A DNA stretch of 64,000 nucleotides from Caenorhabditis remanei (taxonomy: Eukaryota; Nematoda; Chromadorea; Rhabditida; Rhabditidae), in the NCBI RefSeq assembly GCF_010183535.1, contig NC_071328.1:15438001-15502000 (forward strand). The letters run 5' to 3'. The notes below the pieces were generated by a model. That model did not search any database and had not been told where the DNA came from. It saw nothing but the letters and a program-made list of their open reading frames with translations. This document shows, piece after piece, positions 1 through 10,473 of the stretch; the first letter of the stretch is position 1, and each line of letters begins with the position of its first letter. Both the position numbers and the translations under genes were made by a program.

Positions 1-371
1 AATAACAGCAGTCATGGCCATGTTTGTGAGATCGAATGTTTGTTTTTAAATATCGTTCTCGTGCGAAAAATTTTACCAATTGCAAACAGACGCAGCTGGG
101 ACGTCGTGGCGGCATCTCGAGCAATTGCGTCGGCGATGATGTACGCCATAGAAAAAGAGCTATTAGACCTGGAAACCAGCCTAGAAAGCCTACGAAGAAT
201 GCTGTCGCTCCTTTCAAGTTATACCAACTATTCTTCAACCAAGTATTCTTCATTCAGACCATTAAGATTGACAATGAAAGAGCAATTAATTGCTAAATGA
301 CAGCATAGAGTGGTCAAAAAATATAAAATCGAAGCAACAAAAATTATCAGGTACACGTTACCACCAACAGC
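1..371 (-). other. 3' flank/UTR of the first F-box gene
   Basis: Read on the minus strand, bases about 285-218 resemble the 3' untranslated sequence of the plus-strand F-box copies: a CTTTCATTGTCAATCTTAAT block followed by a degenerate AATAAA-like signal (AATGAA). This fits the tail of the F-box gene that ends at 372. An open frame on the plus strand covers 1-300, but part of it is simply antisense to this UTR-like block, so I do not call it a gene. Confidence 0.5.
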
Positions 372-1497
372 CTACCAAACAATAAACCAAAAATGACTTG
401 AGGATTGTTTGGTGATAGTCGCCGTGATATTTGATCGCTTCACATCGTAGCCTCCCATGATAGTATAATCAGTGCCATCTTCACTGAAAATAAACTGTTT
501 GAGTCGCTACGCAGCAAACCTAAACTTACTCGACAAAAACCCTTTCCAAATCGCTTTCTCTTTCTACAAAATCCACACCGTCAAACACAATTTGATAATC
601 AAATAGTTCTGAAACACCAACACTCAAATCTTTCACTTTGGAACACCCTCCAGCCAACCAGTGTTTCAAAAACACATTGAAGTCTTGGTTTCTCAATTGC
701 GGTGCGTGCAAAGTGACTGTCTTGCAGTCCATTTTCAATAAATGCTCCTGTTTAATCCAAAAACTAAAGAAAACATCCAGAGTGCCAATTTGAAAGTTTG
801 GAAGTTTCGCAGGACTATAGTGATGCGATGGTTCCACAGCAAGATGCAGTTTCTTAGTGTAGTTGAAATTTTCCAATATAAAATCCAGATCTTTATCGAT
901 TTTTGGTTTGAAATTACAACGCAGACTTTGAATTGTCCCTTGAGAATTCTTAACCCACTCGGCCGCCCGTCTATGATCATCTTCTGCTTGTTTCTCTCCA
1001 ATCATCACTTCAGAAATATCCCGATTGAATATCTCTCTACCGTAATCCCCAATCGCCGCCAATCCAGTCATCCGATCCTCCCAATATGTTTTTATATGTT
1101 TTCCCTTCATAAAATTGTAATCCCTTTTCACTGGAACTTTCTCGAAACTCCCGATTCTTACAGTTTCCAGTGTCTCATCCGTTGTAAGCTTCCCTGTTTG
1201 TTCCACTGTCAACCGTATATATGTACGGATGGATTCACCCGACCCATACGAGCCTACCAAACTATCCTCCGATCCAAAGTGTAGTTTGAGTTGAACATTT
1301 TTGGAAGGACCTTTGTAGGAGACTACAATACTTTTTGATCTCAAAGAGCACAGGGAGAGGATTATTCTGAAAAAGAGGGTTTGGAAACTTGAATATAACG
1401 AATTAGTTAAAACTTACAAGGTCTCCGGTCCAACATTATCCAAAACTTGTTTAAGAGGAACATATGGAAGAAAGAATAAACGGAATGGGGTGGTCAT
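372..1497 (-). CDS. F-box/FBA_2 protein (pair 1, minus copy)
   Basis: Exons on the minus strand are 1497-1418, 1366-530 and 483-372, giving 342 residues in frame. Residues 1-40 form an F-box (LPYVPLKQVLDNVG, then the SLCSLRSKS helix). The rest is an F-box-associated type 2 domain: DFILENFNYT, FSFWIKQEHLL, FNVFLKHW, and a C-terminal GGYDVKRSN beta strand. Family knowledge: such proteins recruit substrates to SCF ubiquitin ligases through SKP1. The start is the first ATG of exon 1, conserved across copies. It lies head-to-head with the gene at 1771. Its exon 3 ends like the plus-strand copies (FIVW stop) rather than with the longer tail of the other minus copies, so it is intermediate between the two subfamilies. 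No lesion is seen. Confidence 0.85.
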
Positions 1498-1770
1498 TGG
1501 GTACACTGAGGAATACTAAATGAATAGGTAGACGAGAGGACTGACCAACAGAGGGATTACTGGCAATCTCGAAGTGCTAATTGCTCTATGTTTGCGATCT
1601 GTGTATATAGGAATGACTGACTAGTCAAATAAGAGAAGACAGGCCAGTCATTTCTACCTACACAGAAGACATACAATTACCAATTAGCACTTCTCTAGGC
1701 AATCCCTCACAGTCTGTTGGCCAGTCCTCTCTTCTATCTATTCATTCAATATTCCTCAGTGTCTCACCCA
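1498..1770. promoter_or_regulatory. Mirror-image divergent promoter region, pair 1
   Basis: This 273-bp region separates two start codons pointing away from each other. Its halves are inverted copies: GAAGTGCTAATT on the left answers AATTAGCACTTC on the right, ACTGAGGAATA answers TATTCCTCAGT, and AGAGGACTGACCAACAGA answers its mirror. The TATTCCTCAG about 11 bases upstream of each ATG could be a trans-splice acceptor. No TATA box is evident. The promoter role is inferred from position and from conservation in the other pairs. Confidence 0.6.
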
Positions 1771-2889
1771 ATGACTAGTCCATTCCGTCTATTCTCTCTT
1801 CCCCATGTGCCCCTCAAACAAGTTTTGGATAATGTGGGACCGGAGGCGCTGTAAGTTTCCATTAATTCAGTATATTGCCAAACTCTTCATTTTCAGACTT
1901 ATTCTCTCCATGTGCTCCCGGAGATCAAAAAGTATTGCAGTATCATTTAGGGGACCTTCCAAACATGTTTGGCTGTCACTTAACTTTGGACTAGGAGATC
2001 GTCTGGAAGGCTCGGATAAACGCGATGTACTGTTGGCTGTGAAAAAGAACCATCCGAAGGATCACAACACGCTGGAAACTGTAAGAATCGGAAGTTTTGA
2101 GAAAGTTCCTGTTCGAATGGAATTTCTATATCAAGATGGAGATAAACGAGGTTTGATTACGTATTGGGAGGATAGAATAACCGGACTGTCAGCAATTGGG
2201 GATTACGCTCGTGAAGTATTCAATCAGGATATTTCTGAAATGATGATTGGAGAGAAAGAAGCAGATGATGATCATAGAAGGGCGGCCGAATGGCTTAAGG
2301 AATCACAAAAGTCGGTTCAAAGCCTATATTGTGATTTCAAACCGAAAATCGATAATGATCTCGATTTCGTAATGGAAAACTTCAACTGCACTGAACGTCT
2401 CTCACTTTATGTGAAACCATCGGAGCACTTTTGTCCTGCTAAAATGCCGAATTTCAAAGTTGACAGTCTTCATATTCTCTTTAGTTTTTGGGTCAAGCAG
2501 GATCATTTATTAACGATGAACTGCAAGTATATAGTTTTGCAAGACTCAAAATTGACAAACCAAAACTTAAATGTGTTTGTAAAGCATTGGATGTCTGGAG
2601 GGTGTTCCCAATTGAAAAAATTATGGGTTACTGTCGAGGAACCAATTGATTATGAAGTTTTGTTAGACGGTGTGGAGTTTGTAGAAAGAGGAGATGATGT
2701 GGAAAGGGTTTTTGTTGAGTAAGTGTAGATTTGCTGCGTAGCGACTCAAAACTCAAAAATTTGATTTTCAGTGAACGCCGAACTTCTCATATTATCAGGG
2801 GAGGATTCGATGTTAAACGTTCAAATGTCACGGCAACTGTCGTAGACCTTGGCCAACAATCGCAACTATTTTTCATGATTGTATGGTAG
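1771..2889 (+). CDS. F-box/FBA_2 protein (pair 1, plus copy)
   Basis: Exons are 1771-1850, 1897-2718 and 2772-2889, giving 339 residues. Exon 1 encodes MTSPFRLFSLPHVPLKQVLD, the first F-box helix. Exon 2 continues with SMCSRRSKSIAVSFRGPSK and most of FBA_2 (DFVMENFNCT, FSFWVKQDHLL, LNVFVKHWMSGGCSQL). Exon 3 supplies IRGGFDVKRSN and ends in MIVW. Introns are 46 and 53 bases. Role inferred from the family: SCF substrate adaptor. It is divergently paired with the gene at 372. Polyadenylation is probably at the AATAAA near 3010. Confidence 0.85.
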
Positions 2890-3440
2890 GATGTCGGTGG
2901 GGAGTTGTACTTAATAATTCTTGTTTTTTGTTGATTTCATGTTTTGCCCAATCTATGATGGTACCATATAACAATTGATTGATTCCATTGTCTATCGTAA
3001 TAATATGAATAAACTATTACTTTCCCGCTCAGTTGGTAGTACATCGAACGACACAAGGCCGTTTCGTCAGTGAAATGGCCATCTCATTCAAGGCCCGGCT
3101 GTTCACGGCCCGGCCACTTAATGGCTTCTACTTCGGCTCTCACTAAACTTACAGTAAAAATGAAAATATATTTGAGTAGAGCTCACCGACATCTGCAATT
3201 TGACAGGTTGATCGACTCCTGATTTTCATTTTGAAGAGAGTTATTCTAAGGCCCGCTCACAGCCCATACTCGGCCCAGTTGCAAGAATGCTGCCCACACT
3301 TTCCGGCGCTCACTTTCAACCGGTTTTGCTCCGACTTAAAAAAAAACTTTTTTTTAAAATTAACTCAGCAAAATGCAAACATTATGATATGAAAATGCCT
3401 TTAATTGAATCACATTGACTGAACCACAAATGAGGGGTCA
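2890..3440. repeat. 3' flank of pair 1 plus foldback-element remnant
   Basis: The first 120 bases are 3' flank of the upstream gene (TGAATAAACT near 3007). From about 3040 there is a degraded copy of the foldback element seen complete at 8897-9349. It is recognisable by CGGCGCTCACTTTCAACCGG near 3303 and by TTATGATATGAAAATGCCTT near 3383. No gene is seen. Confidence 0.5.
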
Positions 3441-3646
3441 CCTGCAGATAGGAGAAGTGCTAATAGGTCTGGGTCAGACTATGAAAGGCCTAGGACTGCC
3501 TCTTGTGTATGCAGAAGTGACTGACTGATCAAATAAGAGAAGGTAGTCCTAAACCAATTAGCACTTCAAGATTCCTATCTGTGCAGGTCATCCCTCTGTT
3601 TCCTCTCTTCTACTCATTCATTCATTATTACTCAGTGTCGTACCCA
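3441..3646. promoter_or_regulatory. Divergent-type promoter region with no surviving minus partner
   Basis: Both halves of the palindromic upstream block are present (GAGAAGTGCTAATAGG on the left, CCAATTAGCACTTCAAGAT on the right). No minus-strand F-box gene lies to the left, only transposon remnant, so the partner has been lost. The region presumably still serves the gene at 3647. Confidence 0.5.
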
Positions 3647-4755
3647 ATGACTACCCCATTCCGCTTATTCTCTCTTCCCTACGTACCTCTCAAACAAGTT
3701 TTGGATAATATCGGACCGCAGGCTCTGTAAGTTCCCACTAGTTCAGTATATTGCCAAACTTTTCATTTCAGACTTTTTCTCTCCATGTGCTCCCGGAGAT
3801 CAAAAAGTATTGTTGTTTCCTATAGAGGCCCTTCAAAAAATATCCGTCTCCAACTACACTTTGGATCGTCGAATTGTTTGGAAGATTCGGATGAATCCTA
3901 CACAAATGTACTGTTGGTGGTGGAAAAGGATCTTCCGATGGATCACAACACAATGGAAAGTGTCAGAATCGGAAGTTTTGAGAAGGTTCTTGTTCAAATG
4001 GTAGTTCTATTTCCAGTGGAAAGTGACCAATATTTGACTACGTATTGGGAGGATCCGATTACTGGATTGACGGCAATTGGAGATTATGCACGTGAAATAT
4101 TCAATCGGGATATTTCTGAAGTGTATGTTAGAGAGAAACAAGAAGAAAATGATCACAGACGAGCGGCTGATTGGATTAAAATATCACAAAAATCTATTCA
4201 AAGAATTCATTGTGATTTCAAACCAAAAATCGATAATGATCTCGATTTTATACTGGAAAATTTCAACTACACTCATACTCTTTCACTTCATGTGAAACCA
4301 TCGGAACACTTTTGTCCTGCTAGAATGCCGAATTTCCAAATAGATAATCTCTATATTTTGTTCAGTTATTGGATAAAACAACATCATTTATTGGCAATGG
4401 ATTGCAAGATTATTGGGTTACAAGACTCAAAATTGAGCAGCCAAGACTTTAATGTATTCTTGAAGCACTGGATGGCTGGAGGATGTTCTAAATTGAAAGA
4501 ATTACATGTCTCTCTTGAGGAACCAATTGATTATCAAATTGTGTTGGCTGATGTGGAGTTCACGGAAAGAGGAGATGATGTTGAAAGGGTTTTTGTTGAG
4601 TAAGTGGATTTTGCTGCGTAGCAACTCAAACAGTTCATTTTCACCGTATTTCGCATACTATCAGGGGAGGTTTCGATGTTAAACGATCAAATGTCACGGC
4701 AACTGTTGTGGACGTTGACCAACAATGGAAACTATTTTGGGTGATTGTTTGGTAA
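3647..4755 (+). CDS. F-box/FBA_2 protein with lost intron-2 acceptor
   Basis: Exons 3647-3726 and 3772-4599 match the paralogues: F-box, then FBA_2 with FSYWIKQHHLL and FNVFLKHWMAGGCSKLK. In the other plus copies exon 3 follows TTTTCAG and begins TGAAGACC. Here those 7 bases (GTGAAGA) are deleted, so the acceptor is gone. The next AG, at 4663-4664 in CATACTATCAG, would join in frame (exon 4665-4755, ending VIVW then TAA) and give 332 residues missing about nine at the junction. If the intron is retained instead, translation stops at the first codon of the intron, after FVE. It may be a functional variant or an early pseudogene. Confidence 0.65.
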
Positions 4756-5195
4756 GACGTCGGTGGTAACACATACTTTATTCTTGTTTCCTTGATTCCA
4801 TGTGTTTTGTTTAATCTATGATACCATATAATAATTTATTGCACTTTCATTGTCAATCTTAATAAACTGAATAAAGAATATATTTCCCGCTCACTATCAG
4901 TTGGTAGTAAATGAGAGGGACAAGAGCTACGATGAGTTATAACGTTTTGACCAGACATATCTCTTTGGACTTTTGGAGCTGTAGCACGGTGATCACGATG
5001 CGGAGAAGCAGTGTTACGGTATCAATGATTGCACCACAAAGTATAATTTGTGTAAACCATACAGAACAGGTGGACAGTTCCTAGCAAATTACAAATCGAC
5101 AATGTAATTTCTCTCTCAAATCGTCCTATTTCAGTTCAAAATAGAGTGATTTTTGAGCTGTCTCCTAAAATGACCATAACTCTCTAGAGATTCAG
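4756..5195. repeat. 3' flank and diverged TIR-element fragment
   Basis: The 3' flank of the preceding gene has GAATAAAGAATA near 4870. Bases about 5098-5190 are the inverted counterpart of part of the palindromic element at 58515-58957 (shared TAATTTCTCTCTCAAATCG and CTCTCTAGAGA ends). The intervening stretch looks like a more diverged part of the same family. No gene is seen. Confidence 0.5.
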
Positions 5196-5313
5196 TGAAC
5201 GTCGAACTTCTCATATTATCAGAGGAGGATTCGATGTCAAACGTTCAAATGTCACGGCAACTGTCGTAGACATTGGCCAACAATTGCAACTATTTTTCAT
5301 GATTGTATGGTAG
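5196..5313 (+). pseudogene. Orphan F-box gene exon 3
   Basis: This 118-base block is a clean copy of exon 3 of the plus-type genes. It is preceded by a TTCAG acceptor at 5191-5195, reads ERRTSHIIRGGFDVKRSNVT and on to FFMIVW, and ends at TAG. It is closest to exon 3 of the gene at 1771. No exon 1 or 2 lies upstream; a transposon-like fragment abuts the acceptor. It is followed by a 3' flank with AATAAAGAG near 5428. It is a remnant of a deleted copy, or conceivably an alternative last exon for the gene at 3647, which has lost its own acceptor. Confidence 0.75.
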
Positions 5314-6091
5314 GATATCGGTGAGGAGTTGTACCTGATTATTATTGTTTCTTTTATTTCATGTTTTTGTCCAATCGATAGTATCATATGACAAATCATT
5401 GCTTTCATTTTAGATTTTATCAATCTCAATAAAGAGTATCTTTCCGGCTCAGTTGATAGAACATTGGAGAGACAATATTCCAGGTGCACACTAGGCCAAA
5501 TAGTTCACATTAATTTTTTTATAATATAAATCATCACTGTCCCCAGTTGCTTCTATATCACACAAACATGGACGTGGCTACTGCTATAATTTTGACTAAC
5601 AGCTATGGCCAATGATGTGATCACCGAGAATTCAGAAGCAGTCATCATGCGGTACCCCCATCCAACGACACATGGTGTTTTTACAAATTTGACGGCATAT
5701 AAGATAATTTTTGTTGTATGCTTTAATAAATTCGATAGAATATGGCAAATACAAATAGAAAAAAAACAACTAAAAACTATCTAAAAGAACGGCAGAAATA
5801 GCAGCATACTAAAAAAACACACTGTATCGGAGTGAAACTTCTAAAACATTCTCACTGAACAATCTTTGGAAACACATGTATTGTGATATGAAAGTGTCAA
5901 AACTGACCACTATACGTCTTTAATTGAATCACTTTGAATACTAACAAGTTTTGGTGCAAAAAATTTTTTATTTATTACCACAGGAAACACAATTATTACA
6001 GGCTTAAACAAAAACACAACAATGAAAGCAAAAAACATTGACAATGAAAGCATATGAACACAAAAACACAAAAAATCTGAAACATTATAAA
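5314..6091. repeat. Intergenic: foldback half-copy and 3' flank
   Basis: Bases about 5690-5935 resemble the right half of the foldback element at 8897-9349 (GATAGAATATGGCAAA, then TGTGATATGAAAGTG and CACTATACGTCTTTAA). Bases 5936-6091 are the minus-strand 3' flank of the next F-box gene. No coding sequence is seen. Confidence 0.45.
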
Positions 6092-7273
6092 TCAATAGAA
6101 ATTTCCAACAAAATCAGGCCAAACAAACATGAAAAAGCATTGCGAGTTGTCGCCGTTGTTTATGATTGTCGCTTTAACATTATCACTTTGTTTGGTATCA
6201 AAACCGCCTCTTATAGTATGATGGTGTTCTTCTTCACTGAAAATATAATATTAACATTTAAACATTTGAGGAATGAAGTCGCGACGCAGCAAACCTACAC
6301 TTACTCAACATAAATTCTTTCCAAATCTTTTTCTCTTTCTACAAACTCCACACCATCCAACACAACTTCATAATCAATTGGTTCCTCCACAGAAACATGC
6401 AATTCTTTTAATTTAGAACATCCTCCAGCCATCCAGTGCTTCAAGAATACATTGAAGTCTCGGCTGCTCAATTTTGATACTGACAGAAATATAAACTTGC
6501 AGTTCATTGTTAATAAATGGTCCTGTTTGATCCAAAAACTGTAGAGAATATGAAGTATGTCAATTTGAAAGTTTGGAGGTCTAGCAGGATTATAGTGTTC
6601 CGATGGTCTTACAAAAAAGAAAAGCGAATGAGTATATTTGAAGTTTTCCAGTACAAAATCGATATCATTATCGATTTTTGAATCGAAGTTACAAAACAGA
6701 CTTTGAATTGTCTTTTGAGAATTTTTAACCCATTCGGCTGTTCTTCTATGATCATCATCTGCTTCTTTCTCTCCAATCATCACTTCATCAATATCCTGAT
6801 TGAATATCTCTCTACCGTAATCCCCAATCGCTGTCAGTCCTGTCGTCCGATCCTCCCAATATGTTATTAGATTATCCTTCGTCCAATATCCGTTTTCCAT
6901 GTTTACTGGAACATTCTCAAAACTTCCAATTCTGACAGTTTCCAGTGTGGTTTGATTCATCGGAAGGTTTCCTATTTCTTTCACTCTCAACAGTGAAAAC
7001 AGTATCTGTGAGTATGTTTTGTCCGTAACTTCCAGGTTACTCTCTAGTCCAAAGTTTAGTGTCAGAAGAACATCTTTGGAAGGTCCCCTATATGAAACCG
7101 CAATGCTTTTGGATCTCAAGGAGCACAGAGAGAGAATTATTCTGAAAAATAGAAGAAAGTTAGTGGCTGGTATAGGATCAGGAGTTAATTTACATTCCGG
7201 GTGGTCCAAAGTTGTCTAAGACTTGTTTAAAAGGAACAAATGGAAGAGAGAATAAACGGAATGGGGTAGTCAT
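6092..7273 (-). CDS. F-box/FBA_2 protein (pair 3, minus copy)
   Basis: Minus-strand exons are 7273-7194, 7141-6305 and 6236-6092, giving 353 residues. The F-box is FSLPFVPFKQVLDNFGPP then LSLCSLRSKSIAVSYRG. FBA_2 shows DFVLENFKYT, YSFWIKQDHLL, FNVFLKHWMAGGCSKLKEL and IRGGFDTKQSDN. Exon 3 is longer than in the plus-strand copies and ends FMFVWPDFVGNFY, the signature of the minus-strand subfamily. Exon 1 ends in GPPGM rather than GPEAL, with a GTAAAT donor. Family role: SCF substrate adaptor. It is divergently paired with the gene at 7537. Confidence 0.85.
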
Positions 7274-7536
7274 TGGGGAAGACACTAAGGAAGACTGAAT
7301 GAATAGGTAGAAGAGAGACTGACCAACAGATTGTGAGGGGTCACCTGCAGATGGAATCTTGAAGTGCTAATATGTCTGAGTTTGCGTTCTGTGTAGACAG
7401 AAATGACTGACTGATCAAATAAGAGAAGGCGGCCCCAAACCAATTAACACTTCAAGATTCGTATCTGCAGGTGATCCCTCTGTTGGTCAGTCTTTTACTC
7501 TACCTATTCATTCAGTATTCCTTAGTGTCTCACCCA
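7274..7536. promoter_or_regulatory. Mirror-image divergent promoter region, pair 3
   Basis: Start codons on either side are 263 bases apart. The arms mirror each other: CACCTGCAGAT with ATCTTGAAGTGCTAAT on the left, ACACTTCAAGAT with ATCTGCAGGTG on the right. GACTGACTGATCAAATAAGAG sits at the centre. Function is inferred from position and recurrence. Confidence 0.6.
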
Positions 7537-8659
7537 ATGACTACCCCATTCCGTTTATTCTCTCTTCCCTATCTACCACTCAAACAAGTTTTGAATAATG
7601 TGGGACCGGAGGCCCTGTAAGTTTCCACTAATTATTTATGTTCATGATGTTAAACTCTCATTTTCAGAATAATTCTCTCTCTGTGCTCTCTGAGATCAAA
7701 AAGTATTGCGGTTTCATATAGAGGGCCTTCCAAAGATGTCCGGCTGACACTAGACTTTGGACTAGGAGATCGTCTGGAAGACTCAGATGACTCCTATACA
7801 AATGTACTGTTGGTAGTGAAAAAGGGTTTTCCGGTGGATCACGACACACTGGAAACTGTAAGGATCGGAAGTTTTGAGAGAGTTCCAGTTCGAATGGAAT
7901 TTCTATATGTAAAGGGAGATAAACGAGGTTTGATAACGTATTGGCAAGACCCCGTGACTGGATTGACGGCAATTGGAGATTACGGTAGAGAGATTTTCCA
8001 TCGGGATATTTCTGAAGTGAATATTGGAGAAAAACAAAAAGAAGATGATCACAGACGGGCGGCAGAGTGGATTTTAAAAGCACAAAAGTCGGTTCAAAGC
8101 CTCCATTGTGATTTCAAACCGAAAATCGATAATGATCTCGATTTGATACTAGAAAACTTCAACTGCACTGAAAGTTTATCAATTCATGCAAAAGCATTGG
8201 AACACTATAGTCCTGCTAGAATGCCGAATTTCCAAGTTGACAGTCTTGATGTTCTCTTTAGTTTTTGGATCAAGCAGAACCATTTATTGGCGTTAAACTG
8301 CAGGTATATATTGCTGGAAAACTCAAAATTGAGCAGCCGAGACTTCAACGTGTTTTTGAAACATTGGATGGATGGAGGGTGTTCTCAACTGAAAGTATTA
8401 CGTGTTTATGTCGAGGATCCAATTGATTATAGAGTTGTGTTTGATGGTGTGGAGTTTACCGAAAGAGAAGGAGATGTGGAATGGGTTTTTGTCGAGTAAG
8501 TGTAGGTCTGCTGCGTAGCGACTCAAACAGTTTATTTTCAGTGAAGACCGTATTCCTCATACTATCAGGGGAGGATTCGATGTCAAGCGTTCAAATGTCA
8601 CGGCAACTGTCGTCGACTTTGGTCAACAATCGAAACGATTTTGGATGATTGTTTGGTAG
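7537..8659 (+). CDS. F-box/FBA_2 protein (pair 3, plus copy)
   Basis: Exons are 7537-7616, 7668-8495 and 8542-8659, giving 341 residues with no internal stop. The F-box begins MTTPFRLFSLPYLPLKQVLN; exon 2 continues IILSLCSLRSKSIAVSYRGP and carries FBA_2 motifs (DLILENFNCT, FSFWIKQNHLL, FNVFLKHWMDGGCSQLK). Exon 3 gives IRGGFDVKRSNVTATVVDFG and ends MIVW. The AATAAA signal lies near 8776. Family role: SCF substrate adaptor. It is divergently paired with the gene at 6092. Confidence 0.87.
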
Positions 8660-8896
8660 GATATCGGTGGTAACTTGCGGTTAATAACTCTTGTTTCGTT
8701 AATTCCAAGTTTTTTTCCAATCTATGGCACCACATCACAATTTATTGCTTTCATTGTCTATCTTAACAAACTGAATAAAGAATATAATTTTTATTTTGAA
8801 AGTGTGGGGTGTCACTGAGCAAATAATGAAAATTAAATTAAATTTGCAATAGGAGAGCTGCCTATTGAGTGCTAACCCCTCTACAGCCCACCCACA
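8660..8896. other. 3' flank of plus copy, pair 3
   Basis: UTR-like sequence with TTGCTTTCATTGTCTATCTT and GAATAAAGAATA, as in the other plus-strand copies. It is followed by a stretch (GCAATAGGAGAGC, GAGTGCTAACCCCTCTACAG) that recurs near 16546-16620. Confidence 0.5.
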
Positions 8897-9349
8897 TTTA
8901 AAGGCGTATTGTGGTCAGTTTTGATATTTTCATATCATAATGCATGCCTTTTGTCGAGGTTATTTTTATATTTCAAGACTTTTTTGATTTGGTGCACCAT
9001 TCGCTGAAAGCGAGCGTCGGAAAGCTTGATCAGTGAAATGGCGGAAGAGAACTCAGCGCGGTGGCCTAGAATTTCGACTTTGACCCTCTTGATTTTTCAA
9101 ATTATGACAGCCTTTTCGATGTTGTATTCTTCAATAAATTTGATGGAATACGGCAAACTATCGAGAACGACGTTAGAAGTAACTGCAAATGAAATTTCTA
9201 GAATTTTCTCACTGACCACACTTTCGGGCGCTCGCTTTCAGCCGGTTTGGCACCGAAATAAAAAAATCTTGTAGTGTGAAAATAAACTCGCAGAAATCCA
9301 TACATTATGATATGAAAATGACATAACAGATCACGACACGTCTTTAATT
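8897..9349. mobile_element. Foldback (palindromic) DNA element, TTTAAAG ends
   Basis: The two ends are inverted copies: TTTAAAGGCGTATTGTGGTC at the left answers the right end, which reads ACGACACGTCTTTAA. The similarity continues inward about 110 bases (TATTTTCATATCATAATG against CATTATGATATGAAAATG, then CGCTGAAAGCGAGCG against CGCTCGCTTTCAGCCGG). No transposase frame is present, so it is a non-autonomous MITE-like element. Damaged copies lie in most other gaps of the F-box array (3040, 5690, 12040, 16640). Confidence 0.65.
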
Positions 9350-9493
9350 AATTCGCATTGAGTACTAACAAAGTTTTGGTGCGAAAAATGCTTTATTTAT
9401 TACTACAGTAACCACAATTATTACAGGCTTACAAAACACAGCAAAAACAATGAAAACATATGAAAACAAAAACACAAGATATCTGAAACGATT

Positions 9494-10473
9494 TTAATCT
9501 TTGTAGGAATTTCCTGCGGAATCTGGCCAGACGATCATCATAAAGAATTTCGAATCCTGACCGCCGTTTGTGATAGTCATTTTGACATTATCACTTGGTC
9601 GCTTGGCATCGAAACCGCCTCGTATAGTAATGTGGTGTTCTTCTTCACTGAAAATATAACATTAGTCTTTAAACATGAGATAAATGGAGTCGCTACGCAG
9701 CAAACCTGCACTTACTCGACATAAACTCTCGCTACATCTCTCTCTCTTTCCACAAACTCCACATAATCTAGCAGAATTTCATAATTAATTGGTTTCTCGA
9801 CAGAAACACGTAACTCTTTCAATTGAAAACATCCTCCAGCCATCCAATTCTTCAAAAACACATTGAAGTCTTGACTGCTCAATGTTGAGTCTTGCAGCAA
9901 TATATACTTGCAATCCATCGTCAATAAATGGTCCTGTTTAATCCAAAAACTGAATATAATACAAACAAAATCAACACTGAAATTCGGAGGTTTCGCAGGA
10001 CAATAGTTGGACGGTAGATCTACGTCAATTGACAATTTTTCAGTGTATTTGAAGTTTTCCAATATAAAATCGAGATCATTACCGATTTTCGGATCGAAAT
10101 CGCAATGGAGGCTTTGAATTGTCCCTTGAGAGTTCTTAAGCCACTCGGCCGCCCGTCTATGATCATCATCTTCTTGCTTATCATAAATACACACTTCATA
10201 AAACTCTTGATTGAATATTTCGCGAGCATGATCTCCTATTTCAGTGATTCCAACCATGCAATCATCCCAATACGTGTTCACACCTAATTCTCCCATTTCA
10301 ACGGGAATGCCACAGAAATTTCCGATTCTTACAGTAGCCAGGTTTCGATCTACATAAGACAACTTCGATCGTTTTTGTACATTTAGAAGCCAATATATAT
10401 CAACTCCTTCCATGTATGACAGACAATTCTTATGCCCAAAGTGTACATTTAACTGAACATTTTTTGAAGGGCC
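9494..10473 (-). pseudogene. 5'-truncated F-box/FBA_2 gene lacking the F-box
   Basis: Exon 3 (9647-9494) and most of exon 2 (10473-9716) match the minus-strand subfamily: FSFWIKQDHLL, FNVFLKNWMAGGCFQLKEL, IRGGFDAKRPSDN and a PDSAGNSYKD tail. Similarity stops within the GPSK motif at 10473. The flanking ACATGGAGTTAGATTGG corresponds to sequence upstream of exon 1 in the paralogue at 13249, so a deletion removed exon 1 and the start of exon 2. From the in-frame ATG at 10413 an uninterrupted 283-residue frame remains, carrying FBA_2 without an F-box. It is either a pseudogene or a shortened gene; expression cannot be judged from sequence. Confidence 0.75.

Noticed and set aside
1..300. Open frame on the plus strand, 99 codons from the window edge
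   Set aside because: Its last third is antisense to a block matching the 3' UTR of the F-box copies, and no family is recognisable, so it is more likely chance.
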